Below, in pieces: positions 23,046-34,430 of a stretch of DNA of 64,000 nucleotides. Location: the NCBI GenBank assembly GCA_026119855.1, contig JAOWBW010000305.1, positions 682,001 to 746,000 of the forward strand. The letters are read 5' to 3'. Position numbers and translations under genes: made by a program. Source of the stretch: Campanula takesimana. Its lineage: Eukaryota; Streptophyta; Magnoliopsida; Asterales; Campanulaceae. How positions within the stretch are numbered: the stretch's first letter is position 1; each line of letters begins with the position of its first letter. Under the pieces are notes generated by a model. The model did not search any database and was not told the origin of the DNA. It was given only the letters and a program-made list of their open reading frames with translations.

Positions 23046-24399
23046 TGTTGCTCAAATAGATCCCTAGATCATAGAATTACTTAATCCCAATCATGTTTGC
23101 ACTTAGGATCCCCCAATTTTATTAGAACCTTTTTAGGTACCCTTAGGATTCTTTGTGACCAGCACGTGTGTATTTCAACTCTTCATTCAAGACAAACCAG
23201 CAAGAGGAAGCAAATCAGCAGATCAGTTAACATTGTTGCCGATCAACTTGCCACACAAGTTGCCGATCAACTCCATTCTCAACACGCCGATATAATAGAC
23301 AGTCTGCACTGTCAGTCAGGTGACATCATTTCATTAAAGTCAACCTTGCTGATTGTCTCTGTACTGTCTTATCAGAAAGTGGTTTACCTGATCTGTCATG
23401 ATTATGCGCCGTCTGACACATAGCTACTTTTAGCTATACTTTGTCTCTACTTGCTTTTTGCAGGTAACCGGTTGAGACAAAAGGGTTTTACCCATCAGAC
23501 TTTTCAGGCATGCGTATCCTCGCCATTAATGCCAAGGATACTGCATTAAATGCTCCTCACCTACCCAGCTAGAAATTCAAATATTATCCTTCTTCAACAA
23601 GCTAAGACATTAACTCCTCCTATAAATAGAGGACTCAGTGCATTGAAGAAGGTTGGTGATTTTAGTGCATTGAAGAGAGTTGGTTGTTTGCAGCATTCAT
23701 TGAAGCTCAAACATTCCGTGTCCAGATAATCATTAGATCATTTAATAGGACATACACTTGTGCACAAACTCAACAACATTGTTAGTATTCCCGAACTAGA
23801 TCATTTTAAGGAATACGTTGTTTGAGTCTTTCACACACCCACCTGAGTGAGATAAGTTCTTTTGAACTTGCCGCTCAAATACACTTGGTCAGAAATTTGT
23901 TTTACGATTCATTAACTATCTCTAGAATTTAGTCTTTGTATCCGGCAAAGCCGTGCTTGTAATAGACTAGGGATATTTAATAGTGCTCTTAACCCAAATC
24001 CAAGTTCTGACCAAACTTGGTAGAGGACGTAGCAGTATTTACACTGTGAACCTCTCCAAATCTATGTGTCTTCTGTTACTTACTGTCCTTGCCGGTTTGA
24101 ACTCTATCACTGGCAAATCATTATTGTTCTTGCTGATTCATCATTATTTCCTTTGACCAATCTCTTGAAACTGCATTGAACTTTTGGAAACAACTTTGTG
24201 TTTAAACTAAGCTCTGAAAATCTTTAATACACTGATTTTGTGTGAGTTAAAACTAAGTCATATTTTACCCGCTGCGCTTACTGATAATAGTTTGCAAACT
24301 GTTAAGTGACTTTGCATTTAAAAGTGTTTCTCCCAATTTTTTTTTAAATAGGCTATTCACCCCCCCTCTAGCCTATTTTCCTACCAATTGGGCCTAACA
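23046..24399 (+). repeat. 3' LTR of Sirevirus B (1354 bp)
   Basis: Same length as the 5' LTR, with about 15-20 substitutions seen by eye (for example CACAGGTG versus CACGTGTG). It keeps the U3 motif cluster (TTGCCGATCAAC near 23236 and 23260) and the TATA box. Confidence 0.92.
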
Positions 24400-24404
24400 A
24401 TATC

Positions 24405-26705
24405 TGAAGATACTCGTTCAGCGCGCCTGTCTGCGCTAGAGTGCGCGACATTTAAGTGAGTTACTATCAACTCCTTTAAAACATCTAACTTTGAAATCAA
24501 GGAGCGATAGTTTATAGGCGCGCCAGGTTCTGCGCTAGTCGAGGGCGTAGTAGTCATATGCGCCTTCGAACTCAGAAGTTCCCAAGGATTCTATATCATC
24601 CTTAACTTCCTTGAGTTTCTCCATCACACTCATCAATTTATCACTATCACCAGTGACTAACTCAAGAAGTTTCTTTATATCAGCGGTAACACTGGCTTCA
24701 ACTTGTTTTATCACATCATTGAAATCCTGACCATCAGTGAGTTTGATACCAGCACCAATTCGTTCATGAAGTTCAGCAAGTGTAGCCTTGAACATTTTGT
24801 TCATTTGATCAATGGCGTCATTCCACTGCTGAGGAGTCAGAAAATGTTTATCTCTGATATCGCGTCCTATGCGCGTTACCTCCCCCTTAATGGCAGCAAT
24901 CTCATCTGCCTGACTTGCTATCATTGAAGCATGAAGCTCAAACTGAGATTCCATTCGAGCTTGACCTTGTTGAAGTTGTTGAAGTAGAGAAATGACGAAA
25001 CTCAAATCAGCAGCAGGAGTAGGCACTTGAGAGTGATGAGGCACTGGAGGAGATGATTGAGGCGCAGGAGGAGAGGGGCACCTGACAGGTGAAATAACTT
25101 CAGTACGGCGAGGAGATGGAAGATATTCATCACTAGAAGTGCCAGTAGGAGGTTGAGGCACATGAGCAGGGGGAGCAGGAGTGGTCTTGCGCCTTTTCAA
25201 TGGTTCTGGCTCCCCCTCAACTAGATCCTCACTAAGCTCTCTGAAAAGTTCAAAAGATAGTTTATCTCTGAGTTGTTGTTGTTCAGCTGTGAGTGGACTG
25301 GAGTTGGAGTAGGAGTTGGTTTTGGAGAAGGTGCAGGCGCAGTAGAGGTTTTCTTTGGAGGCACATTATTTTTTGTTGAAGTTTTTGTTGGAGGCGCTCG
25401 AGTAGAAGGAGGAGGCACAGTAGGAGGAATAAGCGCAGAGGGAGGAATAGGCGTAGAGGGGGCAGGCGCGCGTACATCAACTCTGGATCCTGCGCCTCTT
25501 TACCTTTCTTTCTGAGCTAGGAAGGCTGCTTGCTTTATCTGATAGTCTTCATCTCTTTTCTTCCTTGCTTCAGCTAAGCTAGCTTCCTGCGCTTTCTTAA
25601 TAGCCTGTTGGTCCTCTTTGTCTGTTCGTGGGCGCTTTGGTGGTTTGCCCCCATGCTCAATAAACTCAACTGTGCCACCAGTTAAGTCTCGAGGCGCATG
25701 TCCACGTTGAACGCGCCTTAATTCAGCCTTTCCCACTTCACTCAAACCAACTTCATCTGTAGCAATCCTTTTTCCCTTACCTGTCTCTGCGCCAGAAACT
25801 GCGCCAGTTGTAGGTGCGCCAGTTTTTGCGCCAACTACAGGTTCTGCGCCTTCACCATTTGCCTCATCTGACTCAGTGGCTTCATCAACCAACTGAGCGC
25901 CTTTAACTCTGGGCGCGCGCTTTGCAATGCGCTTTCTGCACCTTTTCAAGACCAAGTTGTCCTTACCAAATATTGGTACTTCGTCGAATTTGTAGACAGG
26001 ATTTTCATCAAGGAATTTTGCAAGGGCTGGGTAGGTGAGGAAGATCTTCGTAAGGATTCGGCAATGAGTTTTAAACTTAGTCTTTCCTTCACTTTTGTTC
26101 TTGTTATATTTGTCGATCTGCTCTATTAACGTCTTGAACAGAACCTGAGGCCAATTGAGCTTGGCCTTTCCCATAATAGCCGCGGTGTATTCCCACCGTT
26201 CCACTGTAAATCTGTTCACGTTCCCCGCTTTGAACACAATAGACGTGTCCACAAGATGCGCTATATGAGCCAGCAAGTCTCCACCATCCCTAATCTCAAC
26301 AGATTTGATGTTATTCTGAAGAGTTGGGATATTCAGATAGGCGCGCGCAACGATGTTCTACGCGGCGATTGAATAAGTGTTGGCTTGACTAGTTACACTC
26401 TGAGGGACAGTTGTGCTGAAATTAACTATATGCTTGATTGTGCCAGCAGAAATAGTGATATCAACATTTTGTACAACGGGGCGTATCCTGTAGCGCACGA
26501 GTCCTTCAAAATCAGTTGGTAACTCAACGAATTTGGCAGTGGATAAAAACTCATCAACTAGAAGTGGTGAGTAGAAGGGTTGATCCAATGTAAATAACGG
26601 GGTGAGTCCAGCAGTGTGAATGATTTCGATGATATCTAGCCCCATTTGATCCAAGGATAGCTCAGCGAGATCAAGTGTCTCACCAGGTTTAAAGTTTGCA
26701 ATATC
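24405..26705 (-). pseudogene. Sirevirus A ORF3, main body
   Basis: Minus-strand ORF3 of the older element; its last ~85 codons lie at 9850-10108 beyond the nested Sirevirus B. Translation begins at exon 2 (G at 26705) after a predicted intron, in frame with an ATG at 27526-27528. The N-terminal ~200 residues are globular (FEGLVRYRIRPVV ... GGDLLAHIAHLVDTSIVF ... WEYTAAIMGKAKLNWPQVL). Next come basic clusters (KRCRKRIAKRAPR, KPPKRPRTDK, KRRK), a Pro/Thr-rich stretch and a long coiled coil (LLQQLQQGQARMESQFEL ... DDIESLG). Lesions: TAG 26358, TAA 25500, frame breaks near 25240 and 24537. No signal peptide or convincing membrane helix. Same layout as Sirevirus B ORF3 but little residue identity. 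Function unknown. Confidence 0.7.
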
Positions 26706-27525
26706 CTACAAAAAAATGATTTAAGTTAGGATTGAATGAGGCGCATAGAAACATAAAATGAGCAAAGTATAAAAATAGGCGCATAAGAAATTTTAGGCGC
26801 ATAATGTCATGAGGCGCATGAATGATAGAGGTGCATAACACTTGTAATAGCACGAGGCGCGTACAGATGTTAGGCGCATGAATCACTTAAGGCGCATAAT
26901 GACAGTAGGCGCATAAACATACTAGGCGCATGGATTTATACATAGGCGCATAACTATGTGATTAATTTGTACTTAGCATAAAAACGCACAAAATACCACA
27001 AAACCATAAACATGAAATCAATAGGAATCAAAACAAGCAAATTTTCGAAAACAAGTTTTGAAAATCATAAAACCCAAGTCATGCAAAAAAAAATAAAAAT
27101 GAAGAGCACGAAGAATATGTCTTGAGTGCTCGAAGAACACCAAGAACACAAAATTCATGAAACTTCACCAAATTAAACAAAAAACATGTCAAAACGACCG
27201 TATGAACGCAAGGATTCTAAATATGCTAACCAAAACAAGAACAAATCAACAACGATTTCAGAAAATGGATTCAAAGATCCGAAATTTTGAAAAGTTCAAA
27301 AACTAAAATTCTCGGATTCGCAAAGAATAGAGCATTGATCGTTGAAAAGTTAGGTTGTAAAGATTCGAAATTACGATATGAACACAACCCAACAAACGAT
27401 TTCAAGAATGGAGAACAGAAACAAGATTAATCAAAGAAAAACGATTTTTGGTTTTAAGAACTCGAGAACTCAGAAAAGACAAAAAAATTCAAAAATTTAA
27501 AAGTTTAGAGGTTACAGAATCATAC
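26706..27525 (-). other. Predicted ORF3 start-codon intron (Sirevirus A)
   Basis: On the minus strand ATG (27526-27528) is followed at once by GTATGATT, and 820 nt later TTTTTTTGTAG precedes GATATTGCAAAC. Splicing joins ATG to the ORF3 frame. Sirevirus B has its intron three bases before the ORF3 ATG, an equivalent place. The intron contains an 11-copy GGCGCAT array (26738-26952). This is a prediction from sequence, not transcript data. Confidence 0.55.
26738..26952 (-). promoter_or_regulatory. GGCGCAT motif array in the ORF3 intron (Sirevirus A)
   Basis: Eleven copies of (A/T/G)(A)GGCGCAT or one-base variants lie in about 215 bp, at roughly 15-37 bp spacing, separated by unrelated AT-rich DNA. 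On the element coding strand the motif reads ATGCGCC. It is shared with the U3 cluster and the post-pol spacer of the same element. Confidence 0.65.
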
Positions 27526-27793
27526 CATTTCGTCTTGAAGGGATTTTGATGATCGTTTAGGAACCCTAAGATATATATATATATATATATATGAAGAAAT
27601 TTTGAAGAAAGAAAAAAAATATAGAGATAGAGAGAGTGAGAGACGGCGGAAGGTTTTTTTTTTTTTTTTGGGAGAGAGAGAGTGACTGATGGAGGGAAGA
27701 TATATATATATATATAGAGAAGATATTTTAGAGAGAGAGATATATAAGCACAAATGAGGAAATGATAAGGGGAATGTCAACTTATATATAGGG
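27526..27793 (-). promoter_or_regulatory. Putative internal promoter and leader of ORF3 (Sirevirus A)
   Basis: On the minus strand CCTATATATAAG (about 27781-27792) is followed by a CT-rich and (TA)n-containing leader and then ATG at 27526-27528. The order mirrors 18045-18278 of Sirevirus B. Inferred from composition and position. Confidence 0.45.
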
Positions 27794-28392
27794 ATATGAT
27801 TTAGAAAGATGGGAATATGAAAAGATGAGTAATAATGGTGAAAGGACTGCCATTAATGGGAGGTTTCATAAAAAGTACAGTTCATAAATGCGAATGACAC
27901 AAAGTACGATTGATGTGACACTTTGAGACCAGAAAAATTGTTCCACTTCCCTTCTAAGTCTATGAACAATTTTGACCAATTTTTGCGCAAACACAAAAAA
28001 CATCTGTTTTAGTGTAAGTTTGGGGTACAAGAAATATATCCCCAGAAAATAAAAATTTTGAAAAACGGAAAACGAGGGAAAATTAATTGCACAAGTACCC
28101 TTGAACAATTATGGAATGTCAAAAGACAAAGATTCTATGTAATAAATAATAACAAGATACTTGGTACTTGTGAAAAATTGAATGTGTTCAATCATTGAAA
28201 ATATTAAATGAAGAATTGATTGAGCTGCAACATTAATTGTGCGCATGTGAGGCGCAGTATCATAGGCGCGCAGAAGTAGGTGAGGCGCGTAGGCATATTA
28301 CGCGCTATGAATGTATGAGGCGCATAAGGGGCGTGTAGAGTTTCCTTGAAACTTTGAAATTGATTTAACTTTTAGCCCTAAAATATACATAA
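27794..28392 (-). other. Sirevirus A post-pol spacer with GGCGCAT cluster
   Basis: Non-coding spacer between the LINE insertion and the ORF3 promoter. At 28229-28340 there are about seven GGCGCAT, GGCGCGT or GCGC copies, matching the place of the TTGCCGAT array of Sirevirus B. The end of RNase H expected just upstream is absent and seems to have been lost around the LINE insertion. Confidence 0.6.
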
Positions 28393-28395
28393 CTC

Positions 28396-28433
<38 letters not shown>

Positions 28434-28500
28434 AGCCTTAGTCCCAAAATAATTTGGGGTCGACTAACATGAATCCTCATATGTCATCGTGATAAAAGGA

Positions 28501-28556
<56 letters not shown>

Positions 28557-28573
28557 ATGGAGAAAATAAAATA

Positions 28574-28604
<31 letters not shown>

Positions 28605-31320
28605 AAGTACGATTAACCCCCATCATTCACATGAATTGTCGCCCTCCACTCCGGCCTCTTCAACGCCACATCTTCATCCACTCCGAGTAAACTCATATCA
28701 TTTTCAATCACCTTAATCCATGTTTGATTGGGTCTTCCCCTACCCCTCGCCATTTTAACACTTCTCCACTCTTCAGGCCTCCTAACCGGTGCATCACTCG
28801 GTCTCCGTCTCACATGACCAAACCACCTAAGACGATGCTCCCTCATTTTATCCTCAATGGGCGCGACTCCTACTTTACTCCTGATCACCTCATTTCTCAA
28901 TCGATCTTTTCTTGTATGCCCACACATCCATCGTAGCATACTCATCTACGCTACATTCATCTTATGAATATGACACTGTTTCACGGCCCAACATTCAGTG
29001 CCATAAAACAGTGCATGCCTAATTGCCGTACGATAGAATTTTCCCTTTAATCTATTTGGCATGCCACGATCACAAAGAAACCCTGTGACACTCTTCCACT
29101 TCAACCAACATGCTTTAATCCTATGAGCCACATCTCCATCCAATTCTCCATATTTTTGGATAGTAGATCCAAGATAGCGAAAGAACTCGGAAGCTTGGAC
29201 AATCTTTCCATCAAATGTGATCACTCCTGCCTCTCTGCTTCCAACTTTGCTAAATTTACACTCCATATATTCAGTTTTGCTTCTGCTTAACCTAAAACCT
29301 CAAGATTCCAAAGTGCGTCTCCACAACTCCAATTTACTTTCAACACCTTCTTTTGTCTCATCAATCAGCACAATATCATCTGCGAACAACATACACCATG
29401 GAATATCATCTTGGATTGACCTCGTCACTTCGTCAATTATCAGGGCAAAGAGAAAGGGACTAAGTGCAGAGCCTTGATGCACTCCAATCGTGATAGGGAA
29501 CTCTTCTGTCTTCCCAACGCTTGTCCGTACACTAGTACTAACTCCATTATACATGTCCTTAATAATATCAATATATTTATTTGAAACACCTTTATTTACT
29601 AAAGCCCACCAAAGTACCTCTCTTGGCACTTTACATACGCCTTCTCCAAATCAATGAAAACCATGTGCAAATCTTTCTTTTTATCTCGATATTTCTCCAT
29701 GATTTGTCTCATAAGATAGATTGCGTCCATAGTCGATCTGCCGGGCATAAATCCAAATTGGTTATCCGAAATATTCACAATTTTTCTTAGCCGTTGTGCA
29801 ATCACTCTTTCCCAAAGTTTCATAGTATGGCTCATTAGTTTGATCCCTCGATAGTTTGCACAATCTTGGACATCACCTTTGTTCTTATACAAAGGGATTA
29901 GGGTACTTTTTCTCCACTCCAATGGCATTGTGTTACTTCTCCATATCTTGTTAAATAGTGTTGTTAACCAATCTATTCCCCTCTCCCCAAAACATCTCCA
30001 CACCTCAATTGGTATTCCATCCGGCCCTACGGATTTCTTTAATACCATCTTTTTCATCGCCATTTCCACTTCACCCTTTTGAATTCGCCGCATAAAATCT
30101 CGATTAATCATACTCGAAGGGATCGTTATATCTCCAATATCCTGCTCTTGATTGCCATTAAACAAGGTATTGAAGTACGAACTCCACCTATCTTTTATCT
30201 CTTTATCCCCGACCAACACTCTTTGGTCTACATCCTTAACATATTTAACCCTCCCAATGTCTCGTGTCCTCTTATCCCTCATACGAGCAAGTCTATAGAT
30301 GTCTTTTTCCCCTTCTTTTGTATCCAATCTATCATAAAGTTTCTGATTCACCTTTGCTCTTGCATCTTTTACTGCTTTCTTTGCTTCTCTTCTAGCCTCC
30401 TTATACGTCTCATAGTTCTCCTCATTCCTGCATTTTCCCAATAATTTATAGCATTCTCGCTTGCTCTTTATCGCTTGCTTTACTTCCTCGTTCCACCATG
30501 ATGTGTCCTTACTTTGTGGCACACTTCCTTTAGATTCTCCAAGGACTTCTCTTTCCACCTCTTTTATGGTATGCTCCATCTTAGTCCAGGTCGAATCTAT
30601 ATCCATATCCTCCATATTACCCGACCAAATACCAGTAGTGGCCATCTTAGCTAGAAATCTCTGTTAATTCTCCCCTTGAAGCCTCCACCACTTGATTCTT
30701 GGTTCTACTAGTGGTTTTCTCTTCCTTAAAATTCTCCTACTTCGAAAATCAAGTACCACAAGTCTATGTTGAGTTGCAGTACTTTCACCTGGAATAACCT
30801 TGGAGTCAGTGTAACTCTTTCTACAAGCATTTCTCACTAAGAAGAAGTCAATCTGACTTGCATTACCTCCACTTCTATAGGTCACCAAGTGTGATTCTCT
30901 TCTTGAACCAAGTGTTCATTATACTCAAGTCATATGCCATCGCAAACTCCAAGATCCCGTTCCCTGCTTCATTCCTCTCCCCAAAACCAAAACCTCCATG
31001 AATGCTCTCAAAGTCGTGTTGACTAGACCCCACATGTCCATTAAGATCGCCACCAACGACTAACTTCTCACCGCTAGGTACGCATTGCACAACCTCTTCT
31101 AAATCTTCCCAGGACTCTTGTTTAATAGATGCGTCCAACCCTACTTGTGGTGCATAGGCACTAATAATATTTATAATCTCATCACTAACCACAAGTTTAA
31201 TACCAATAATCCGGTCACTCTTCCTGTACACCTCCCCCACATCATCGATATACTGCTTGTCAATAATGATACCTACTCCATTCCTACCCTTCTCCTTTCC
31301 TGAATACCAAAGCTTAAAAC
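28393..31320 (-). mobile_element. RTE-clade LINE, 5' truncated
   Basis: Minus-strand non-LTR element ending in a (TTG)n tail (28393-28432 read on the minus strand), after a conserved GACCCAAATTATTTTGGGAC 3' block. This is the 3' end type of plant RTE LINEs. The 3' UTR contains (CT)n (28500-28552) and (TTA)n tracts. The 5' junction falls in the endonuclease near 31314-31322, inside Sirevirus A RNase H. No target duplication is evident, and part of the target is missing. Confidence 0.85.
28613..31313 (-). pseudogene. RTE LINE ORF: AP endonuclease and reverse transcriptase
   Basis: Remains of one polyprotein. The apurinic-type endonuclease lacks its N-terminus, starting at GFKLWYSGKEKGRNGVGII. 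It then shows IISAYAPQVG and VVGGDLNGHVG (about 31010-31180). RT follows with LIPLYKNKGD, CANYRGIKLM, FGFMPGRSTMDAI, GVHQGSALSPFLFALI and the catalytic FADDIVLID (about 29364-29390). The C-terminal region LRWFGHVRRRP and GRPNQTWIKVI is typical of RTE proteins; the frame ends with TAA at 28613-28615. Frame breaks occur near 30880, 30650, 29630, 29280 and 28945, so the copy is dead. The family assignment rests on motif order and the 3' tail. Confidence 0.85.
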
Positions 31321-34300
31321 CCTTCTATGTGTTTTGTCTTTGAGTGCATGACAGGATTTTCAGAAACGGCAATTGTTGATGTATTGTCACAGTAGATGGG
31401 ACAATTTTCTTCAATTATGTCGTAATCTACCAATTGCTGCTTCATCCATAATATCTGACAGCAACAACTTCCAGCAGCAATATATTCTGCTTCCGTTGTT
31501 GAGACAGACACTGAAGCTTGTTTCTTACTCGCCCATGACACAAGTCGATATCCGAGGAAATGACAAGTGCCACTTGTGCTTTTCCGATCAATAGTGCACG
31601 CTGCATAATCCGCATCTGAATAACCTACAAGTTTAAAATTCAAATCTTTGGTGTACCAAAGTCCAAGGTTAACAGTACCGGAGAGATATTGTATAATACG
31701 TTTCACAGCAATTAAGTGCGCTTCTCTAGGGTCAGATTGATAACGAGCGCAAACACAAACACTAAACATTATATCAGGCCTACTAGCAGTAAGATAAAGA
31801 AGTGAGCCAATCATACCTCGGTAAAGAGTTTGATCAACCTTTTTACCTTTTAAATCTTTATCGAGTTTATTGCCGATAGCCATTGGAGTGTCGTATGCCT
31901 TTGCATTTTCAAGTCCAAACTTCTTGATTAGATCCCTTGTATACTTGGCTTGGTTGATAAATATGCCTTCACTTATTTGCTTGATATGAAGCTCGATGAA
32001 GAATGTGAGTTCTCCCATCATGCTCATCTCAAACATGCTTTTCATTATTTTCTCAAAGAGCTTGCACAACAATTCATTAGTAGATCCAAAAATAATATCA
32101 TCGACATAAATTTGAACAAGTAATTTATGACCATTATGTTTGGCAATGAAAAGAGTAGTATCGATTTTACCGCGAGTGAAGCCTTTCTCAATGAGAAAAT
32201 TGGATAGTGTATCATACCATGCTCTTGGTGCTTGTTTGAGCCCATACAAAGCTTTCTGTAGTTTGTACACATGATTTGGGAATTATGAATCTTCAAACCC
32301 AGGCGGTTGAGCTACGTAGACTTGTTCTTGGAGTTCACCATTTAGAAACGCGCTCTTCACATCTATTTGATACAACTTGAAGTTCTTGTGAACAGTGTAA
32401 GCTAGGAAGATCCTTATTGCTTCAAGTCTTGCTACGGGCGCGAAAGTTTCATCGTAATCAATGCCTTCCTCTTGCTTATTTCCTTGTGCAACTAACCTTG
32501 CTTTGTTTCTTGTGATGGTTCCATTCTCGTCCATCTTGTTTCTAAACACCCACTTCGTACCAATCACTCCTTGATCATTTGGTCTTGGAATAAGAGTCCA
32601 AACCTTACATCGTTCAAATTGATTGAGTTCTTCTTGCATTGCAACAACCCAATTTGGATCTTAGAGCGCTTTATCAGCCTTCTTCGGTTCAATTTGAGAT
32701 ATAAATGCAGTGTAAGCATCAAAGTTTGTAGCTCTCCTTGTACGAACCCCAAGATGTAGATCACCAATGATGTTATTGATTGGGTGACCTCTAACTTCAC
32801 GAATTTCAGGGGGTAAGTTAGGTTGAGTTGTAGTAACTTGAAGGTCTTCAATTGGTACATCTTTACCAGCTTCAAAATCATCAAAGATAGACTGGTTCAT
32901 TGTTGAAGATGGGAGTAACACCAGGCGCAGTATAAGAATTGGGCGCGTGAGTGAAAGCATCAGGCGCATTGTACGGTGCAACTGAATCTTCACTCGGTGC
33001 GCTATCATCAAGGTTCGGCGCAACTGATGTAGATGGATTTCCTTGAGTTGATACATTCTGAGCTTGTGTAGGCGCAACTGGAATAGGATCACATGTCTCA
33101 ATAAACTCAACAGAATCATCAGCAACATTTGGAGCCAAATGTGGCTCAAGGAGATAATGTTCATCAAATGTAACATGTACAGATTCAACTATCACTAAAG
33201 TAGATCTATTGAAAACGTGAAAAGCTTTAGAGTGTTTGGTATACCAAAAAAAAATACCTTCGTCGGCTTTGGCATCGAATTTACCTCTATGTTCATTTCC
33301 GTTGTAGAGGATATAACATTTTCAACCAAAGATTTTGAAGAATGCAGTATTGGGAGTTCTACCACGCCAAAGTTCATACGGAGTCTTGTTGTGAAGTTTG
33401 TTGATGAGGGAACGATTTTGAGTGAAACATACGGTGTTGATAGCTTCTTCCCAAAAGTACTTTGGTAGTTTGGCTTCAGCTATCATCTTCTTTCCCGCTT
33501 CAATCTATGTCCTATTTTTCCTTTCCACCACACCATTCTGTTGTGGAACTCCAGCTGTTGAGAAGTTGTGATCTATCCCATGATCATCGCAGTATCGAGC
33601 AACACCGTTGTTCTTAAATTCTGTTCTATTGTCGGATCGAACACTTACAATGTCATCTTCTTTTTGGGTTTGGATCAGTCTGAATAGAGTGGTGAGAATG
33701 TCATAACAATTGTCTTTAGAAATCATCATTTCCACCCACGTATATCTTGAATAATCGTCCACCACAACTAGAGTATATTTGTTTCCTCTAATACTTGTAG
33801 TGGTAACTGGTCCAAATAGATCAATGTGCAGCAGTTGCAAACATCTAATAGTTGAGGGATTTGTCTTGCTGGAGAAAGACTTTTTCAGTTGTTTGCCAAG
33901 TTGACACGCGGCGTACTTTTTGTCATGATGATCAGCAACTTTGATATATACTTGAAGTTCAAGTGACTCAAGCGCTTGTGCCATAGCCAACTATTTTCGC
34001 TCACACTTTTAGCTACAAAACAAAGATTAGTACTAGAGTTCATATTTTGGAAATCAATAATATAAATATTTATCTTACGATAATCGGTGAGTAATGTAGC
34101 TCCAGATTTCCATCCTTGATAAGACATTTCTTTGAAGTAAAATGACATTCTAATCCTTTATCGCAGAATTGAGATATGGATAATAAGTTGTGCTTGATCC
34201 CTTCAACGAGAGAGACTCTTTCAATGCACACTTTGTCTTTCTTGAGCTTTCCATATGCTACAACTTGTCCTTTGTTATTATCACCAAATGTAACGGAGGG

Positions 34301-34430
34301 ACCTCTTTCTTCATGAACATCTTCAAGTAAGGATTCATCTCCAGTCATGTGTCATGAACACCCACTATCGAGAATCCATTCATAAGTTTTAGCTTTAGAA
34401 GATCCAGCCATGAAGCAAAGAACCTGAAAT
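31321..34430 (-). pseudogene. Sirevirus A pol (protease, integrase, RT, partial RNase H)
   Basis: Minus-strand pol in several frames. Protease motif WILDSGCS then a stop and HMTG (about 34340-34380). Next are pre-integrase (WLWHKRLSHLNF, about 33990-34010), integrase core (HIDLFGP, RSDNRTEF, PQQNGVVERKNRT, 33505-33830) and a linker rich in GGCGCA motifs (32900-33180). RT shows KLYQIDVKSAFLNGEL (32320-32370) and YVDDIIFGS (about 32080-32110). RNase H runs through TTEAEYIAAGS and stops at HSKTKHIE, where the LINE begins; the last ~55 residues are missing. There are at least six stops or frame breaks. Note RSDNRTEF in place of the usual RSDNGTEF next to the catalytic Asp. Confidence 0.87.

Larger units (their letters stand above)
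10114..24399 (+). mobile_element. Sirevirus B: Ty1/copia element with a large ORF3
   Basis: A complete 14.3-kb Sirevirus-type element on the plus strand, inserted in ORF3 of Sirevirus A with the 5-bp duplication ATATC (10109-10113 and 24400-24404). It has two 1354-bp LTRs, PBS TGGTATCAGAGC, gag with zinc knuckles, protease-integrase-RT-RNase H, a motif-rich spacer, a TATA-like sequence plus intron, ORF3 and a purine tract. By eye the LTRs differ at about 15-20 sites with no net length change, so the insertion is young. Coding lesions still make it defective. TTGCCGAT-type motifs are spread through the whole element. Confidence 0.92.

Noticed and set aside
10114..24399. Too many coding lesions for such similar LTRs
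   Set aside because: About nine lesions in 11 kb of coding DNA are compatible with the visible LTR divergence plus defects already in the parent copy, so nothing unusual is required.
26738..26952. CRISPR-like regular spacing of a short motif
   Set aside because: The repeat is only about 7 bp with AT-rich low-complexity spacers inside a plant retrotransposon.
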